Part shown: positions 29,877 to 41,933 of the stretch, piece by piece
How the letters are laid out: every line of letters begins with the position of its first letter
Position numbering within the stretch: position 1 is the stretch's first letter
DNA from: Impatiens glandulifera
Taxonomy: Eukaryota > Streptophyta > Magnoliopsida > Ericales > Balsaminaceae
Direction of reading: 5' to 3'
DNA: 64,000 bases
Assembly (NCBI RefSeq): GCF_907164915.1
Contig: NC_061862.1
Coordinates: 1,054,001-1,118,000 of the forward strand
Notes under the pieces: generated by a model
Databases searched by the model: none
The model's input: only the letters and a program-made list of their open reading frames with translations
What the model was told of the DNA's origin: nothing
Translations under genes and position numbers: made by a program

Positions 29877-30077
29877 TCTCATTTATCAATAATTTTATAT
29901 AAATATAATTTTTTTTATATTTTCACACAAATAAGTTTTATATTTTTTTTAATAAAAGAAAAAATTATATATATTTTAATTTATTTAAAAATTAAATATT
30001 TTAAAAACAAATAACATTTCTCTCACCTTAAATTTATATATATTAATTTACTTTCCTAATTTTTTTTCTCTCTTATC
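28323..30077. other. Very AT-rich non-coding spacer
   Basis: Nothing but low-complexity A/T sequence, with short TA runs (29028-29051, 29099-29120, 29645-29659) and an (ATA)n run at 29845-29875. Open frames here are products of composition. Confidence 0.7.
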
Positions 30078-30092
30078 TTTTATATATATATA

Positions 30093-30159
<67 letters not shown>

Positions 30160-30163
30160 CCTA
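30078..30163. repeat. (TA)n microsatellite
   Basis: Long alternating TA tract, interrupted once by a TTTTT. Prone to length change. Confidence 0.95.
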
Positions 30164-30929
30164 ATAATAACAGTAATTCTCAAATTTTCTTTTATAATAA
30201 TTACTAATTTAACTCTCATTTCATAATTACTATCTCATTTCATAATTACTAATTGAAATTACTAATTCTGTTTTTATATATATTAATTTGTTCTTTCTAA
30301 TTAATATTTTTTTATTTTCTTTTATAACTTTAATAATTAATTTATATTTTATTTTATCTTTATATTATTTGATAGATAAATAAGTAATGCAGAAGCCAGC
30401 TGTGCGAGAAAGATGAGATTGATGCACAGGAGGATGTGGCGTTCATCGCGTCGTCTTCTACTAACATTCCACGCTGTAACTATAGGTATCCTTAAGGTAC
30501 ACATTGATTTTTCTGAGTTTCGATTGATCTTGTATTCTGTTACACTTTTTGAGAAAATTGTTCTGTTGCAGGACATCGTAAATGGTGAGTGCATTGTCTT
30601 TTTCTCCCGATGAGACGACGATGGCGATGAAGACGACGAGGAAGATGAGAGATGAGAAGAATCGGAGGAGTGATGTGATAGTTGTAGGATACCAAGTGTT
30701 CGACGAAATGACAAAGAGAGGTTCTTACTTTCTCATCTCCTTTAATAAATAAATTTTTTATATAATTTTCAGAGGAGAGTGCACCTTCCACCATTTTCTC
30801 AACTTTTTATTTCTAAAAGTTGCCTAAATAAATTTATTCTTCCTAATTGCTTAAAGTTTGAGCCAATTTTAAACTTTTTTTATAATTGAATCTAGGGTTA
30901 ATTATGAGATTATATAAAAATTCATCACT
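30164..30929. other. Spacer with a possible transit-peptide exon
   Basis: AT-rich, except for 30390-30740. Here an ATG frame at 30413 encodes an arginine-rich, hydroxylated start (MRLMHRRMWRSSRRLLLTF) that looks like a mitochondrial presequence and reaches a donor-like ATAG/GTATCC near 30485. Since the Obg-type pseudogene follows on the same strand, this may be its first exon, but no homology proves it. Confidence 0.3.
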
Positions 30930-32690
30930 TTACTTCCAACTCTAGGCATTGTTTAATTCGATTATGACATAAAAATGGTTCACAGATTTGCCTGGTTTAC
31001 TCGAGGGAGCTCACCAAGGTTTTGGTTTAATCCATGAATTTCTTAGTCACACAGAAAGATGTTTTGTTTTGGTAAAATGAAACTATATATTCATTAATGT
31101 CATCATACTGTGCTACTGCTTATTTATAACCATTATGAAAACCAGGTACAGTTATTGATAGTTCATCTGAACTGCCAAAATACGAATATGATTCAGTTCG
31201 GCTTGAAATATAATTGTTTATTCTAGAGCTTTCTGAAAAACCATGTTGGGTAGATTATAAATAAATTAATCTTCCAAAAGCATATGAGAAATGGGCATCA
31301 TTCAAGGAAAATATTAAAGGACGTGACATTATATGTTTTTTGTATTAGTGCTGCCATTGAAAAGGGTACCCACAAAGTGATACCTGCAGCTTATGAACTC
31401 ATACTGGCTCAAAGAGAAGACAATATAAATAAAGTTCTTACCCTTTATTTAAAAGAAATCTTAATATCTCTAGAATATTTAAAATCTTATATTAATGTTT
31501 AGATACAAAATTGTTTCCAAATATTGCTCTCTTTTAGAGTGGAATGTCTCAATTTTTATTGTATCTCAACTAGGAACATCTTTCTGTATTTATAAATTTA
31601 TTAGCAGTTTTTTAGAAGTATATTGCACACGTGTTTATGAATGAACCTATAAACATATTTTTGTTTGTGATGATGATACAAAGCATAAACTCTTTATTTT
31701 TTATGTTAGATTCTCTTTTCATTACTAAATACGAATTGATAATTATATAACTAACAACTTTTCATTTCAGTTACATATATTCAGAAACATGTTTGGTAGT
31801 TTATAACAAAATAGATCATCCTGAAACACATGAAAAATGGGTATCATTCAAGGAAATTTTGAAAGATGTGGTATTAAATGTTTTTGTATGAGTGTTGTCA
31901 CGGGAAATAGTACCTTAGAAGTGATATATACAGCTTATAAACTCATATTGACTCAAAGAGAAATAATATAAAATCAAGGTCTTACCTTTTTTTAAAAGAA
32001 ATCTTAATGTCTCTAAAATATTTGAAGTAGCATATTAATGTTTAGATACAAATTTGTTTTCAAATATTACTCTCTTTCAAAGTGGGAGGTTTCTATTTTC
32101 ATATCTCAGTCAAATACATCTTTTTGTATCCATAAATTTATTAACGTTTTTTCAGAAGTATAATGCAAAAGTGTTTATGAATGAACCTATAAACATATTT
32201 TTGGTTGTGATGATGATACAAAACATAAACCCTTTATTTTTTATGTTGAATTCTCTTTTCATTACTAAACTTGAATTGATAATTGTATAACTGAACACTT
32301 TTCATTACAATTGCATAGATTCAGAAAGAAGATTTTGATACAAGAGAGAAATGTATTAGGGTTAAATATAGTGACAATAATAAAGTGATAGTTATAATGT
32401 AGTTAATTGTGAAGAGTGTGTAATGAAATAATTTTAGTTGTATCAGATTTCAGCACGTATTAGAAGTATGTGGAGTATATAAGTCTCTGTCTAAATTTTG
32501 GTGTGAAGGAGGTGACACCGTTTTTGTTGGAGAGGTTAAATTTAGGTTTTTCTTCTTCCAACGATTTTGTATCTTTTTAATGATTGAGTTATGAAAATAC
32601 ATTTTGTAGATGGAGATGACATAGAATGATTCTAATGGACCAGATGGCCTAAATGGAATTGAAATCTTAACTTTCATCTACACAACATGT
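30930..32690 (+). pseudogene. Obg-family GTPase pseudogene with duplicated exons
   Basis: Fragments occur in the order of a plant organellar Obg GTPase (ribosome assembly in plastid or mitochondrion). At 30930-31060 is a TLLPTLGIV-like G2 region, then [15 protein letters not shown] (G3) and HEFLSHTER. At 31146-31210 is VIDSSSELPKYEYDSVRLEI. At 31229-31440 is the G4-G5 part with LPKAYEKWASFKENI and EKGTHKVIPAAYELI. At 31785-31960 this part recurs, with NKID intact. At 32450-32545 is the C-terminal domain (FQHVLEVCGVYKSL, GGDTVFVGE), and at 32608-32680 a MEM-type tail. Stops occur within exons (for example TAA before INLPKAYEKW) and the frame shifts inside the G2-G3 exon. No P-loop exon was found. 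Dead relic. Confidence 0.85.
31229..32310 (+). repeat. Tandem duplication of about 540 bp in the Obg pseudogene
   Basis: Copy 1 (31229-31770) and copy 2 (about 31779-32310) share the G4-G5 exon and the following intron text, including TATAAACATATTTTTG and TTTATTTTTTATGTT landmarks. Both have decayed independently. Confidence 0.85.
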
Positions 32691-32734
32691 AAACATAACT
32701 GATCACTTTTCATTACAATTACATAAATTTAAAA

Positions 32735-32885
32735 AGAAGATTTCAGCACATCTTAGAAGCAGGTGGGTATAAAAGTCTTTGTCTAAACTTGGTGTAAAGG
32801 AGGGTGACACCGTTTTTGTTGAAGATGTGCTTATTCCAACGATTTAGTATCTCTTAATGATTGTTATGAACACATTTTGCAGAAC
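32735..32885 (+). pseudogene. Second copy of the Obg C-terminal exon
   Basis: Repeats 32445-32600: TTTCAGCACATCTTAGAAGC onward gives FQHILEAGG before the frame breaks, and the GGTGACACCGTTTTTGTTG core is retained. A further local duplication of the same relic. Confidence 0.75.
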
Positions 32886-33309
32886 ACCACTAAATTTACA
32901 TTAAAAAATTTCATTCTTTAACATTAAAAGAACAAAACTTATAGAATTAATAAAGAAATTAAAATAGTGTAAGTTCATGTTTATATTTATATAAGAATAT
33001 TTAGTTCATATAAGTTCGTTTATAAAAAAATTAAAATATTGTAAGTTCATATATGTATATATATTTTCTTTTAATATAAATATATATTATTTTATTATTA
33101 ATTTTATATAAATATTTTCTTTCATTATATATAAACATATTGAATTAAATATCATATAAAAACTTCATTTATATTTTTTCCCATACAACGTAGGGTATTT
33201 TACTAGTTATATATATGACCTTAAATTTTAAACCCTAAATCCTAAAAAATTATATATATGATATTTTATTTTAAAAATTAATTTTCTCTATCCTCTTTAT
33301 TTTGATATA
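32886..33309. other. AT-rich spacer
   Basis: Low-complexity A/T sequence without coding signal, between the Obg relic and the foldback element. Confidence 0.6.
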
Positions 33310-35365
33310 CAAAATGATCTTAATAATGGGACTAATTTGAGAAATGATACACGCCTCATAAACATTGCCAAAATAGGACTTTCGCTCATTCACAACTCAT
33401 TAACGTGTTTTACCACATTCGCGTTTTATGTAAAATGCGTGAGTTTATACGCATTTTACAATATTCGTGTTTTATGTAATACACGTATAATTAACTCACG
33501 CGTTTTACATGAAACGCGGATGTGGTAAAACGTGTATTTCATAGTATATAAACTTAATTGACCTCATTTAAAAAAAAACTTTTACATTCACGACTCTCTC
33601 TTTCTCCAACTTGCACGTGGGTTTAGGGTTTATGTGTAATGTTATTATTATTTTGGTCATTTATGTGAATACTAATGGACAATTCTTAGATATTATGGTT
33701 TATGTAGCTTTTAGGGTTTATGTGTATATGATATCGTTTATCCGATGTTCCATCAATATTTGTGTATTACATCTACATCAGTGTATTGTAATGTTTTTAT
33801 TCTGCATGCATGGTTTAGAGTTTATAATATTCGTGTAATGCTACTTCACGAGAATTGTACGTATGTGTATATTGAAATGTCCGCGTATTGCAACTTGATT
33901 TGAATTGTTTGTTATGATTTATTCAATTTTCGCATAATGTCTGATTTTGCTTATTTAAGTTGTTATGCTTACTCCAATGTTGTTTGTTTTTTACTTACTT
34001 GTTGTTCTTTTTTTTTTATAAATGGCATAATTATAATTTTTGAGTTTGTTGATAGGGTCTAATGGAAAACCAATCTGTCAAGCATTACCACCAATTCCGA
34101 TTTTTATTCAAATAAGTCACGTCACTACGGTTCTCAGGAACGATAATCCATCAAGTGCTCCTCAAGAATAGCAGATGAAATTTTATGCAGGTGAAGTTCC
34201 TCGTGAATAGAGAGGAATTGTGCTTTAGGATGAAGGAGTATGCATTGGTCACATGTCCCAAATTGTTTGAAAATAGTTTTCACCGTAGAGAACCTTCCAA
34301 ATTTAAAACCTATGACCAAGGCATACTTCTTTATCCTGAAACACAACTACTCTCCATTCACGAGGAACTTCACATGCATAGAATTTAAGCTACTATTCAT
34401 CAGGAGCATTCGATGGATTATCGTCCTGAGAACCGCATTAACGTGACTCCTTTGAATAAAATCGGAATTGAGTTTGCTCTACCATTTCCATTAGATCCAT
34501 TACAACAAACTTGGTGGTAATGTTTGACAGATTGATTTTTCATTAGACCTTAGCAACAAACTCAGGAATTATGTTTGACGTCGTCTACAAAAAATGAACA
34601 ACAATTAATAAAAAAACAAACAACATTGGAGTAAACATAACAACTCAAGTAAGTAAAATCAGATAATACGCAAAAATTGAATAAACCATAACAAACAATT
34701 CAAATCAAGTTTCAATACGTGGATATTATAAACATGCATGCAAAATAAGAACATTACAAAATGCTATGTAGATGTAATACGCAAATATTGATGGAATATC
34801 GGATATATATAAACAAAATCATATACACATATAAACCCTAAAAGCTAAGGATTATTCATCAATATACACATAAACGGCCAAAATAATAAAAATATTACAC
34901 ATAAACCCTAAACTCACCTAAATATATGAACGAAAAGAAATACGAACGATGATGAGAGTTGATCGATGATGATGTTGAACTGAGTTGGAGAGTAGAGTCG
35001 TGAATGAAAAGGCTCTTTTTAAAATGAGAGCAAATTAAGTTTATATATATGAAATATGCGTTTTACTACATCCGCGTTTCATGTAAAACGCGTGAGTTAT
35101 TATACGGATATTACATGAAACGCAAATATTGTAAAACACGTATAATGAAAATATGCATTTTACAATATCCGTGTTTAATGTAATACGCGTATAATAACTC
35201 ATGCGTTTTACATGAAATGCGGATGTGGTAATATGCGTTAGTGAGTAGTAAGTGGGCGCGAGAAAGGCAAGACGGACATTTCTCATAACAAAAATCCCAT
35301 TTTTGCAAGGTTTATGAAGCGTGTGTCATTTTTTGAATTAGACCTAATATTATGGTCATTTCGTC
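33310..35365. mobile_element. Foldback element with arms of about 1 kb
   Basis: The two halves are imperfect reverse complements around a centre near 34275. Outer pair: GATACACGCCTCATAAAC (33345) against GTTTATGAAGCGTGTGTC (35308). Next: GTTTTACCACATTCGCG and its complement near 35210-35235. Then ACTCCAATGTTGTTTGTTT (33971) against AACAAACAACATTGGAGTAA (34617). Inner pair: AATTCCGATTTTTATTCAAA (34093) against TTTGAATAAAATCGGAATTG (34451). CGCGTTTTACATGAAACGCG-like palindromes sit in both arms. No transposase. It may be a MULE-like or foldback element; target duplication not resolved. Confidence 0.8.
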
Positions 35366-36220
35366 AAATTTCCCTCTATAATTCTTCTTCCTTTAATCTT
35401 TTGTTTGAGAAATTTGCTTAATTCAAATCGACACCATCGGAAATACTAATTTGGTGGTTTCAAATTGGAGTTTTATTGTATTTGGATTATGAACAAACAT
35501 TTGGTTTCGAATTGAAATTGTAAGATTATTTAAATGATCTATTCAATTTATATTTTTAACATTTTTTTACTTAACTATCATTTTTTATTTATTTATTTAA
35601 CTATAAAAAGGTGAATTATGATAAGGGTGCGATTAGGCATGCAATTCCCGTGGCAGGTTGAAAATTAAATTTTATTTATTTTCAAGTATCGGAGGTGCTA
35701 CATGATGCTTCGTATTCTTATTAAACCTCGTAACCTAAAATTTTATCAAAATTTTATTTATTTTCAAATATCGGAGTGCGTAATGACGTTTCGATCCTAT
35801 TAAACCTCGTAACCCAAAAAAAAGGAATTCCCAAAACCATCGTTTGTCATCATTCGTCTATCGTTCAGAAACCCGCATTTTTAGTCTGCTTTGTTCGTTC
35901 GCTTATCGTCGTCATCATTTGATATCCTTCGCTTATCATCCAGAAACCCTAAACTGTAACATTTTAAGTCGCATGCTCTGTTCTACGTTTCTGTTTTACA
36001 TCAAGTTCAGTTAAAACTCTTCTAGTCGCATTTCAAGTTCTATACTTTAATTTTAATTCAATCTCAAAATAGTAAAAAATGTCTATTTTTCAAAACTACT
36101 TTAGTACAGTTTGTGACCTTGTGTGATGTTTAGGATTCGGAAAAATAAATTATTGTTTTGATGTCTCAAAAAATAACGAAATTTATCAAGTATTACAATA
36201 TGATAAATTAAAGTGTATAA
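34092..36220 (+). repeat. 2.3 kb tandem duplication, copy A (left part)
   Basis: Near-identical to 61029-63170. The rest of copy A continues after the CACTA insertion at 60832-61005 and matches 63168-63342. The unit begins just inside the left arm of the foldback element, so copy B carries the foldback centre and the right arm only. Confidence 0.9.
35366..36217. other. Non-coding flank within the tandem unit
   Basis: Two short direct repeats (TTTATTTATTTTCAAnTATCGGAG... TTAAACCTCGTAACC at about 35677 and 35755) and a pyrimidine-rich stretch at 35825-36010 that looks like a gene leader. No ORF of note. Confidence 0.5.
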
Positions 36221-36680
36221 CACTAGTAGAAAAAGAGGTATTAGTAAGGGCGAAAACCGTTACTGAAAGTATCGAACGCCGTTACTGAAACATATCTGTA
36301 ACGGCAAATAAAACCGTTACCAATCGTTACTAAAAGTTACGTTACAGAAACTTCAGAGGTATGAGTAACGGCGTTCGGAAACCGTTACTAATTGTCAAGG
36401 AATAACAGTAACGGTTCTAGCCGTCTTAAAACCGTCACAGAAACAACACAAGAATCTGTAACGGTTTTCGAAAACCGTTACAGATAGTAATGGAACAACA
36501 GTAACGGTTTTAGCCGGCTAAAAACCGTTACTGAAAGAATGTGGTATCTGTAACGGTTTTCGAAAACCGTTACAGATTCTTGTTTTGTTTCTGTAACGGG
36601 TTTTCATTTGTTAAACCGTTACAGTTAGATTTATAGTAACGGTTTTTGAAATTATTTAACCGTTACTAAACCCTAATCGT
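36221..36680. repeat. CACTA left end: TIR and sub-terminal repeats
   Basis: TIR followed by many copies, in both orientations, of a 10-12 bp motif GTAACGGTTTT. Several form near-perfect hairpins such as CTGTAACGGTTTTCGAAAAC before CGTTACAG. In En/Spm elements such arrays bind the TnpA-type protein. Confidence 0.9.
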
Positions 36681-36699
36681 TTTTTTTTTACAAATTTTT

Positions 36700-36905
36700 A
36701 CCTATTTAAAACCACAATCATCAATAACCAATAACCAAAAACCAAAAAATACACAATCATCAATAACCAAAAACCAAAAAGTACACAATCATCAATAACC
36801 AAAAACCCAAAACTACAATCATAAATTCAAAACAATAATCATCCACAATAATCATCCACAAACTACAATCCATCCACAAACTATAATCCATCCAAAAACT
36901 ACAAT
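36700..36905 (+). repeat. Short tandem repeat in the CACTA left region
   Basis: About three copies of an ACACAATCATCAATAACCAA-type unit of roughly 38 bp, followed by CATCCACAAACTACAAT repeats. Non-coding. Confidence 0.8.
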
Positions 36906-37012
36906 CATATCACAAATTCACAAAAACCATTAATTAACGTATTTCAAATTACATTAGACGACTAACCAGAATTCAAGTGGGAAAGCGACGATCAAGTGGA
37001 AGGGAATCATCT

Positions 37013-38770
37013 CTAAGTAGGAGGGGCATCATCTCGAGTGGGAGGGGCAGGTGGAAGTTGATCACGGGGAATCCTGGATAATAAGAAGTTCATCGTCGAT
37101 CTCATCTCAAGCATCTCATCCCGCATTCTATCACGCTCCCTTCGAGCTTCTTCTCGTTCATCTTGACGCTGCATCAATAATTCTTCGCGCTCCATTCCAC
37201 GCTGCATTTGTGCTTCCTCACGCTCCATTTGACGCTCGAGTAAGGCTTCTTCGCGCTCTCTCCGTGACTGAAGCTTCTCAGCTTCACGCTCCTCTCGCAT
37301 CCTTTGCATCTCCTCTAGTAAAAGTGCGTTTTGATCACGGAAATTTTGTGTGTCACTGCACTGTGTGCTAGTACCACCACGAGCATCAGGTCTAAAAGAT
37401 CTAGGTGTGACACCAGAGCCCAAACCCACAACTCGCCCATGTCCCTAAGACCCGAATGCGCACTCAGCCAACTGCAATTCATTTCTATTCGGGTCTTCTT
37501 CTATAGCAGTTCGCAAGGCAGTCTACAAACACAAATTACATTTGATTACATACATACATAAAATAAATAAAAGAAATATAACTAATAAACACGATTTACC
37601 ACTTTTTCTTGAATAATAGGGGGAACCTCCGGATTTGGATCTTGCAGAGTCAGTTTCTTTGTATGAGTGTGCAGAAATAATTCCCCAAAATTAGGCGACG
37701 TACCGGTAGTCTTCTCCTGTACAAATTTAATAATTAATAAAAACGTAATAACATTATAAACTTTGTTATTCAATGATAAAACAAACCATTTGCTTCTCCA
37801 CTTGCGAAAATGAGATGTTGCCCGCATGATTCTTGTACACAACATGCGACCTATTTTGCGCATTCACAGTACTTGTTTTCTACAAATAAGAAAACATTAG
37901 TGTTTAATGAATGATTAATGTAAGAGCTATTTATAAACACATTAATTTACCTTGAATTCCGGCGTGAGAAAGCGACGATCAAGTAGATAATTCAAATCAC
38001 TTATTTCGATCTCGGGAGGGGGATTTGCCCTAATCGCTTGCTCGTTACCTTCACGGGCTTTAATGTACATGGTGTTCCAATGACATCTCCATCTATCCCA
38101 TAATTTGTTGGCTTGAAATAAACTTTGTCTTCGATAGTTGTTGATGTCATCCCCCACAGCCACGAAAGGATCCTAAATAGTGAACAATAAAATACGATTA
38201 TAGATTGTGTTGAATACATAATGGACTTAATAATATAAAAAGTTACCGTGATAGCCATCCATATGTGATCTAGCTGTGTGGAGCTCAGGTCCGACCAACG
38301 CAAAGTCCTATGAGGTAGTGCATTGGAGTCTCGAATGACACTCCCAATATGCCTCGACCAAGCTGTCCTATTCTCGCACATTGGTTTACCATCAACAGGG
38401 TTAAATTGAAGAGTCATCTTTTGCCCCGCTTGCAATCTACCAACAGCTTTATTCTTGTTCTTGCCCCGTCTCCTCCTCGAAATAGATCCTAAAATTAAAC
38501 AAAAAATTATATAGGGTCACAACAACTAACTTAAGCAAAAACACAAGTACCTTCATCTTGCTCCTCAGACGGGGGCTGTGTCTCATCATCATCATCATCG
38601 GGGATAGTGTTTGGTACACTATCAACATTCATGACATCATCAAGGTCCAAATCAATTTCCCCGATAGAGTTACACAATTGCACGGGATCTTCTGAATGCT
38701 CCTCGGTCCTTTGTACAAGGTCGTTTAGCGCGCTGCTTAAACTCTTACCTTGCATTCTTTTAGGTGCCAT
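37013..38770 (-). pseudogene. CACTA accessory transposase gene (TnpA/Ptta type)
   Basis: Six exons join in phase: 38770-38551, 38488-38247, 38172-37951, 37879-37787, 37716-37600 and 37522-37013, for 467 codons. The only defect is an in-frame TAG at 37445-37447 in the last exon. An acidic N-terminus with a DDDDD run comes first. The middle resembles the plant transposase (Ptta/En/Spm, Transposase_24) domain: W-R-W near LWDRWRCHWNTMY, then NRSHVVYKNHAGNISF. The C-terminus is a charged coiled coil of MEREE/QRQDEREE repeats. By analogy with TnpA it would bind the sub-terminal repeats and pair the ends. It lies directly downstream of the TPase gene on the same strand. Readthrough of the TAG would restore nearly the whole coiled coil; otherwise the product loses its C-terminal quarter or more. 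Confidence 0.85.
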
Positions 38771-38844
38771 GATAGCTGCAAATATTGAATGTAATGTTTA
38801 TAAGACAAATTTACAAGTAACCCTTCATAGAAAATAATTCAACC

Positions 38845-41800
38845 TTAATTAGAATAACGGGGATTTATTGGTGTCACAATTTTCCATTCAAGCCTTGATG
38901 CCATATCTGTAGAGTAAAAGACTTGTTGTGCTTGGCTTGCCATTATGAATGATTCATTTAATTGAGTCTGTAGAATCCTGTTGATATTTATACTAACATA
39001 ACCATACTTATCAACTTTAATGCCCCGATCTTTGTGATAAACATCAAACCATTTGCATTTGAAGAGAATCACTCGTCTTCCACAAAAGAATATCACTTCT
39101 ATGATTTCATTGATCACTCTATAGTAGTTAATAGTCTCGGTCCCATTATTACCAATAACCAAAACCCCGCTATTTTGGGTAGTCAAGCTCTCGTCATGTT
39201 TTTCAGTGTTAAACTTGTACCCATTTATTTTGCACGAGTTATATTTCTTTGCATACAATGTAGGCCCGCGTCCTAAAATCTTAAGATTCGTTGTCCTATC
39301 GGATTGATCGGTTAGTTGCTCCACCTATATATTAATTAGAAATTATTGTTAAACTAATTGTCATATACTAAAAAAGAAAATTGTTGAGACGATTACTTAC
39401 TCTTTCTTGGAAATATCTAACGTATTGTTTATCCCGAGCCTCATTGGAAATATTAGGAGGGCATGATTGAACGAAATTGCTGCGCAAATGACAGATTAAA
39501 TTATTACTAAAATCATACCTCATAATGACATTAATGGACTTACTTATAATATTCTTCAGCTTCGCGACAATTTTTTAAAATGTACCAATGAGCACGCTCA
39601 CGATCACCCAGTTCATATGTGTAGGATGTGCCATTAGATAAGTCTTCCATAGTGATGAAAATGGAGAATGTTGTACTTGTATTTATCGACTCTTGATCGT
39701 CATGTAATGTTTCCAATTGCCCGCGTTGTAAACTTTTTTGGCAAAGCAATCGAAAGAACCTTGCTAAATTCACCACGGCATCGTACACATCATCGGGAAG
39801 TAGGCCACGTGTAGCTAGTGGAAGGAGATATTGTAATAGAATGTGACAATCGTGACTCTTCAATCCTGAAATTTTTTTCTCCTCCATGTTTACACACGCC
39901 CCAATATTTGAACAAAAACTGTCGGGCATTTTAATATCTTTCAAAAACTGACATAAACATTTCTTATGTTCTGAGGACAATGCATAGGGGGCCAGAGGAC
40001 ACCGAAGAACACCATCAACTTCAACCGGATATAAGGAATGTTTTATGTTCATTATGACCAAATCTTTCCTTGCTTTAATTCCATCCTTGGTCTTTTCTTT
40101 GAAATTCATTAAAGTTCCCAACAAACTATCACATATATTTTTCTCAATATGCATTACATCCAAATTATGTCTCAACATCAAAGATTTCCAGTAAGGCAAT
40201 TGAAAGAATATACTGAATTTGTTCCAATTATCACCTCGGGATTCATGTATAACTTTCGTTTTCTTAGGCAGGTACTTTGTCAAACAAATTTCCTTTAGAT
40301 CTCGCGCCTGCAATTGAATTTCGGAACCCGATAATAGTACAGGAGGACCTCTATGCTCCGTATGCCCGTCAAACGTATCGGTCTCTTTGCGCCATCGATG
40401 ATTAGACGGGAGGAATCGTCGATGATTCATGTAACACTCCTTCTGGCAATTTGTTAACCTCAAAGACGCGGTGTTCTGGTTACAAGACGGACATGCCAAT
40501 TTACCCTTTGTACTCCATCCAGACAAATTTGCATAAGCCGGGAAATCATTAATAGTCCACATAAGAGCTGCCCATAAATTAAAATATTGTTTTCTGCTTG
40601 CATCGTATGTCTTCACACCGGTATTCCACAATTCCGTCAACTCTTTAATAAGTGGCTCTATAAATACGTCAATACAATCACCGGGACTTTTTAGTCCTGG
40701 AATGAGCATTGAAAGAAGAAAATTGTTTTTATTCATACATGTGGTAGGAGAGACGTTGTAAGGGATGAGAATAACGGGCCAAATGCTGTACGATGTTTTT
40801 CCGCTAGCAAAAGGTTGAAAACCATCACTAGCCAAACCAAGTCGCACATTTCGAGGTTCTGTTGAGAAATTTGGGTACAAGTTATCAAAGGTCTTCCATG
40901 TCATTGAATTAGTAGGATGCCTTAACACATCATCTTCGGAATTGTTATCTTTATGCCAAGTCATGTGTGGAGCAGTTTTGGAACACATGTATAATCTTTG
41001 CAACCTCGGTTTTAATGGAAAATAGCGCAGCGACTTGTTGGGTATATACTTACCATTCACCTTCGTTTGAATTGCACCATTAGATTTATTGACATTCCAC
41101 CTAGAAAGCCCACAAACTTTACATTGCTGCAAATCCTTATCTTCTTTACGAAAAAGCATGCAATCATTCTTACACGCGTCAATTGTTTTGTACGATAGGC
41201 CCATGTCTTTAATGAATTTCTTGCACTCATAATACGAATTCGGTAGTTGATTATGAATTGGCAGTATTTCCTCCTTCAATAAACTCAACAATAAATCAAA
41301 TGACGTGTTTGTCCACTGACCTACATTCTTGATGTGAAGAAGTTTAAGAATAGTTGAGGCTTTGGAAATGCGAGAACCTTCATACAAAGGTAGTTTCGAA
41401 TCGTCCAACAATTTGTAAAACGTATTAGCATCATCAACGGGAGGCTCATTTTCACTCGGCCGTTCATTATCAATGTTGACATTAGGGTACAAATCACCAA
41501 TAATATCTTCCATTTAATGATCCTCAACAATAATATCTTCCATTAGATGATCCTCACAAACTTCAACAGGTTCGTCTTCCATGATATTAGTCTCGTTATT
41601 TGGTGGTTCATTGATCGGTTCGTCTTCAATTTCATCATCTGATTCATCTTCCTCCACATTCTCGGTAACAACATTTACAAGTTGACGTCCAATTGATCTC
41701 TTTTCACCGTGAAAATACCAAAAACCATAATTTTGTCTTATGCCCTATACAATTAGATGAGATCTAACCACACTCTTATTCTCATATACTCGATTTGCAC

Positions 41801-41933
41801 ACCTTACACAAGGACATGCAATCGATGATCTACCCGTAGACCTTTCAGCAAATTCTATGAATTTGTCAACCCCCTCACTATATTTAGGATCGGTACGAAG
41901 TATAGTCATCCATGTTTTGTCTGGGATTTCCAT
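38845..41933 (-). pseudogene. CACTA transposase (TnpD/Tnp2 type)
   Basis: Three exons fit in phase (41933-39544, 39479-39401, 39324-38845), about 982 codons, with just two in-frame stops: TAG at 41745-41747 and TAA at 41514-41516. The N-terminus is a transposase-associated domain (start MEIPDKTWM, then CPCVRC and VRSHL). The large exon carries the Tnp2 transposase: CKVCGLSRW, RLQRLYMCS, MTWHKD, LGLASDGFQPF, then ACPSCNQNT and NLDVMHIEKNICDS. The end of this exon has a DUF4218-like part (SHDCHILLQYLLP). The last exon is DUF4216-like (LFKCKWFDVY, MASQAQQVFY). It would cut and rejoin the element's ends. The TAA lies at the junction of a small duplicated segment (GGATCAT...ATGGAAGATATTATT), so it may have come from that duplication. 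Confidence 0.9.

Noticed and set aside
34134..34446. Overlapping ORFs on both strands, repeated at 61080-61392
   Set aside because: Mirror images created by the foldback centre; no domain and present in both copies only through duplication.
37051..37371. Plus-strand ORF of 106 codons
   Set aside because: Antisense of the charged coiled-coil exon of the CACTA accessory gene.
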